Source: Strigamia acuminata (Eukaryota; Arthropoda; Chilopoda; Geophilomorpha; Linotaeniidae). From it: a stretch of DNA of 64,000 nucleotides. Shown in pieces: positions 63,601 through 64,000 of the stretch. The stretch's first letter is position 1. Every line of letters begins with the position of its first letter. Location of the stretch: contig OX442319.1 in the NCBI GenBank assembly GCA_949358305.1, positions 10,416,001 to 10,480,000 on the forward strand. Direction: 5' to 3'. The notes under the pieces were generated by a model, which did no database searches, had not been told where the DNA came from, and saw nothing but the letters and a program-made list of their open reading frames with translations. The position numbers and the translations under genes were made by a program.

Positions 63601-64000
63601 AATGGCGCCAAGCGATGAACGATGAAATTGACACCATGCATGAGCGCGAGGTTTGGGAACTTGTTCCACCGCCGCCCAACACTAAGATAGTGGGTTGCAG
63701 ATGGATATATACGACCAAACAGAACGAAGAGGGAGAAATTGCACGTTATAAGGCGAGACTTGTCGCGCAAGGGTTTTCCCAAGTCTACGGCGAATCCTAT
63801 GAGGAGACATTCTCACCCGTGGTAGACTTTTCAATCGTGCGCTTTATGTTCACGCTACTCGTCTGTATGCTCAAATGGTCATACATTCAGGCAGACGTCA
63901 AGTGTGCATACCTTTATGCAAAATTGCATAAAACAGTCTACATGCGCCAGCCAAAAGGCTTCATCATTGAAGGCAAGGAGAACTATGTCTGCAGGCTCCT
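60660..64000 (+). CDS. Copia element 2 gag-pol, open to the window end
   Basis: Starts MDTEKLDRKITLLNRTNY at 60660 and stays open for 1,113 codons to base 64000. Order: Gag (UBN2-like, AWDTLKTNFEPVSRARI), zinc knuckle CFRCNQPGHWARDC (residues about 268-281), protease DTGATGH (about 329), integrase zinc region LWHERLGHI to CDVCTLAKKK, core with HMDVCG, RTDNGMEF and GVSERLN, then the start of reverse transcriptase (WIYTTKQNEEG, KARLVAQGFSQVYGES) where the window ends. No stop or frameshift was seen. It is clearly related to the first copia element but far diverged, and is therefore a separate lineage. A Pro-rich linker follows the integrase. The remaining RT, RNase H and 3' LTR are not in view. 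Confidence 0.93.
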   Translation, partial: MDTEKLDRKITLLNRTNYDTWKQQIKVLLMHHGCWAFTDGTQEALAPGASWRDRSDFQLRKGRAFSLIYYAIEEQYHELLSGTEDAKTAWDTLKTNFEPVSRARIIRLLDEFFNLKYDPATETIGVFAAKIRNAAKRLADVKHDLDNLYQAFQLIRYLPQEYQSIVQSIYRWDDKDFTLEKVEAELVAEEGRLAQQRRDSGQAPITDAFNMGTSTKSNDNSSKSQQQQGNSSQNNRGGQRGGKSNYRGGKNSRNFRGNATGSSPRGPCFRCNQPGHWARDCTAQLPSNNSQNTNTAEELDTNMFDVGFLTELSEEEMLQCSAANNCWIYDTGATGHFCKDRNQFFNFKETTGTISQADKKTLIQIQGVGDVCVMCLVGSETIPITLKKVYYAPDMRRNLLSGPCIDEARCKVAVGSGLVKIYDPQWKRQLMEGVKKDRLYYIKLSDQKPDFEKLRQKANSKANVGEQKKQEPTISTQSTTKSASNPEEARLWHERLGHIYFPSVQAMSKGGAVIGLPVLDVPITQCDVCTLAKKKAIPHKSLPGIRSTEPLQLLHMDVCGAFSTPTLSGNIYFLTITDDFSRYSTVYLMKKKDEVFDIFQKHVKRIERLLGKSVLAIRTDNGMEFCSNKFGEYLQGLGIAHERTNAYTPVQNGVSERLNQTLANGMRALVYDAGLEHRFWGEAILTFNYLRNRIAKLNSDKTPMELYYGRKPSLRHLRKFGSLCFVQKRIRDGKIDNKSLHGIMLGYSRITKGYRVWLPEFSKVIETSDVKFVESRRGVEGVLGLPEKYTTYIDNLDDNMDNDSDRQYYSDEDVRPPLPPPVPVKKKEDPQLELPPVKLKFRLPDDKLHHNLPEVKLLGTSPQPGQGLLNPVPTIPALVWKKTEKVRPTGQRDIEYTIEGYDKPKLRSIPDVKRYCTDHNLRVPEHLFEDKRKKKPSESNTTTDSLDVDFDDININFEANHLEVHVPVRYEEIATLPEKDEWRQAMNDEIDTMHEREVWELVPPPPNTKIVGCRWIYTTKQNEEGEIARYKARLVAQGFSQVYGESYEETFSPVVDFSIVRFMFTLLVCMLKWSYIQADVKCAYLYAKLHKTVYMRQPKGFIIEGKENYVCRL

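Overview
This is an AT-rich, intron-containing animal genome window, most likely from an arthropod (inference). It carries a complete 21-exon TAF1 gene with GT-AG introns, ELL, CDT1 and protein 4.1 pieces, a polyadenylated histone H2B, Ty1/copia retrotransposons, and hAT and Tc1/mariner elements. Introns are short (54-91 bp) except where tandem repeats or mobile sequence fill them. I cannot name the species.

Layout. 1-8.8 kb: 3' end of CDT1, a small DWNN-domain ORF fused to a membrane tail, a two-exon NACHT ATPase gene (minus), a hAT-type MITE with its 8-bp target duplication, four terminal exons of an unidentified gene (minus), a second ORF with the same membrane tail, and a divergent H2B (plus). 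The CDT1 end and the tail-coding segment occur twice, so a segmental duplication joined one tail to two unrelated N-termini. 9-28.3 kb: a cluster of an unrecognised, single-exon family of about 380-450 residues (mostly minus, one plus), with pseudogenes, N-terminal relics and duplicated flanks. An orphan protein 4.1 terminal exon, a cluster of tRNA-like (A/B-box) modules, a Tc1 transposase fragment, two minisatellites and a copia fragment lie among them.

28.4-39.5 kb: TAF1 (1,686 codons, minus), then an intronless ELL-like gene on the same strand. TAF1 has 13 introns of 56-69 bp and 7 introns of 362-943 bp. Every long intron holds its own A/T-tract tandem array, with unit lengths of 21, 31 or 41 bp. 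39.8-54.1 kb: four more family copies, a TA-flanked element with perfect 33-bp inverted repeats of Stowaway style, and an intact copia element with identical 239-bp LTRs and a 5-bp target duplication. An orphan THAP exon follows. 54.2-59.3 kb: a GC-rich module with an LTR-like segment, a polypurine tract, and a two-exon gag-like gene without pol. 59.6-64.0 kb: the 5' LTR, primer site and open gag-pol of a second copia element, cut by the window end.

The genes do not form one pathway. TAF1 and ELL both serve RNA polymerase II but are probably adjacent by chance. The dominant biology is lineage-specific expansion of the unknown family (11 copies plus relics, with shared promoter motifs and one divergent pair) among mobile elements. 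Several breaks lie in homopolymer runs and could be assembly errors rather than real mutations.
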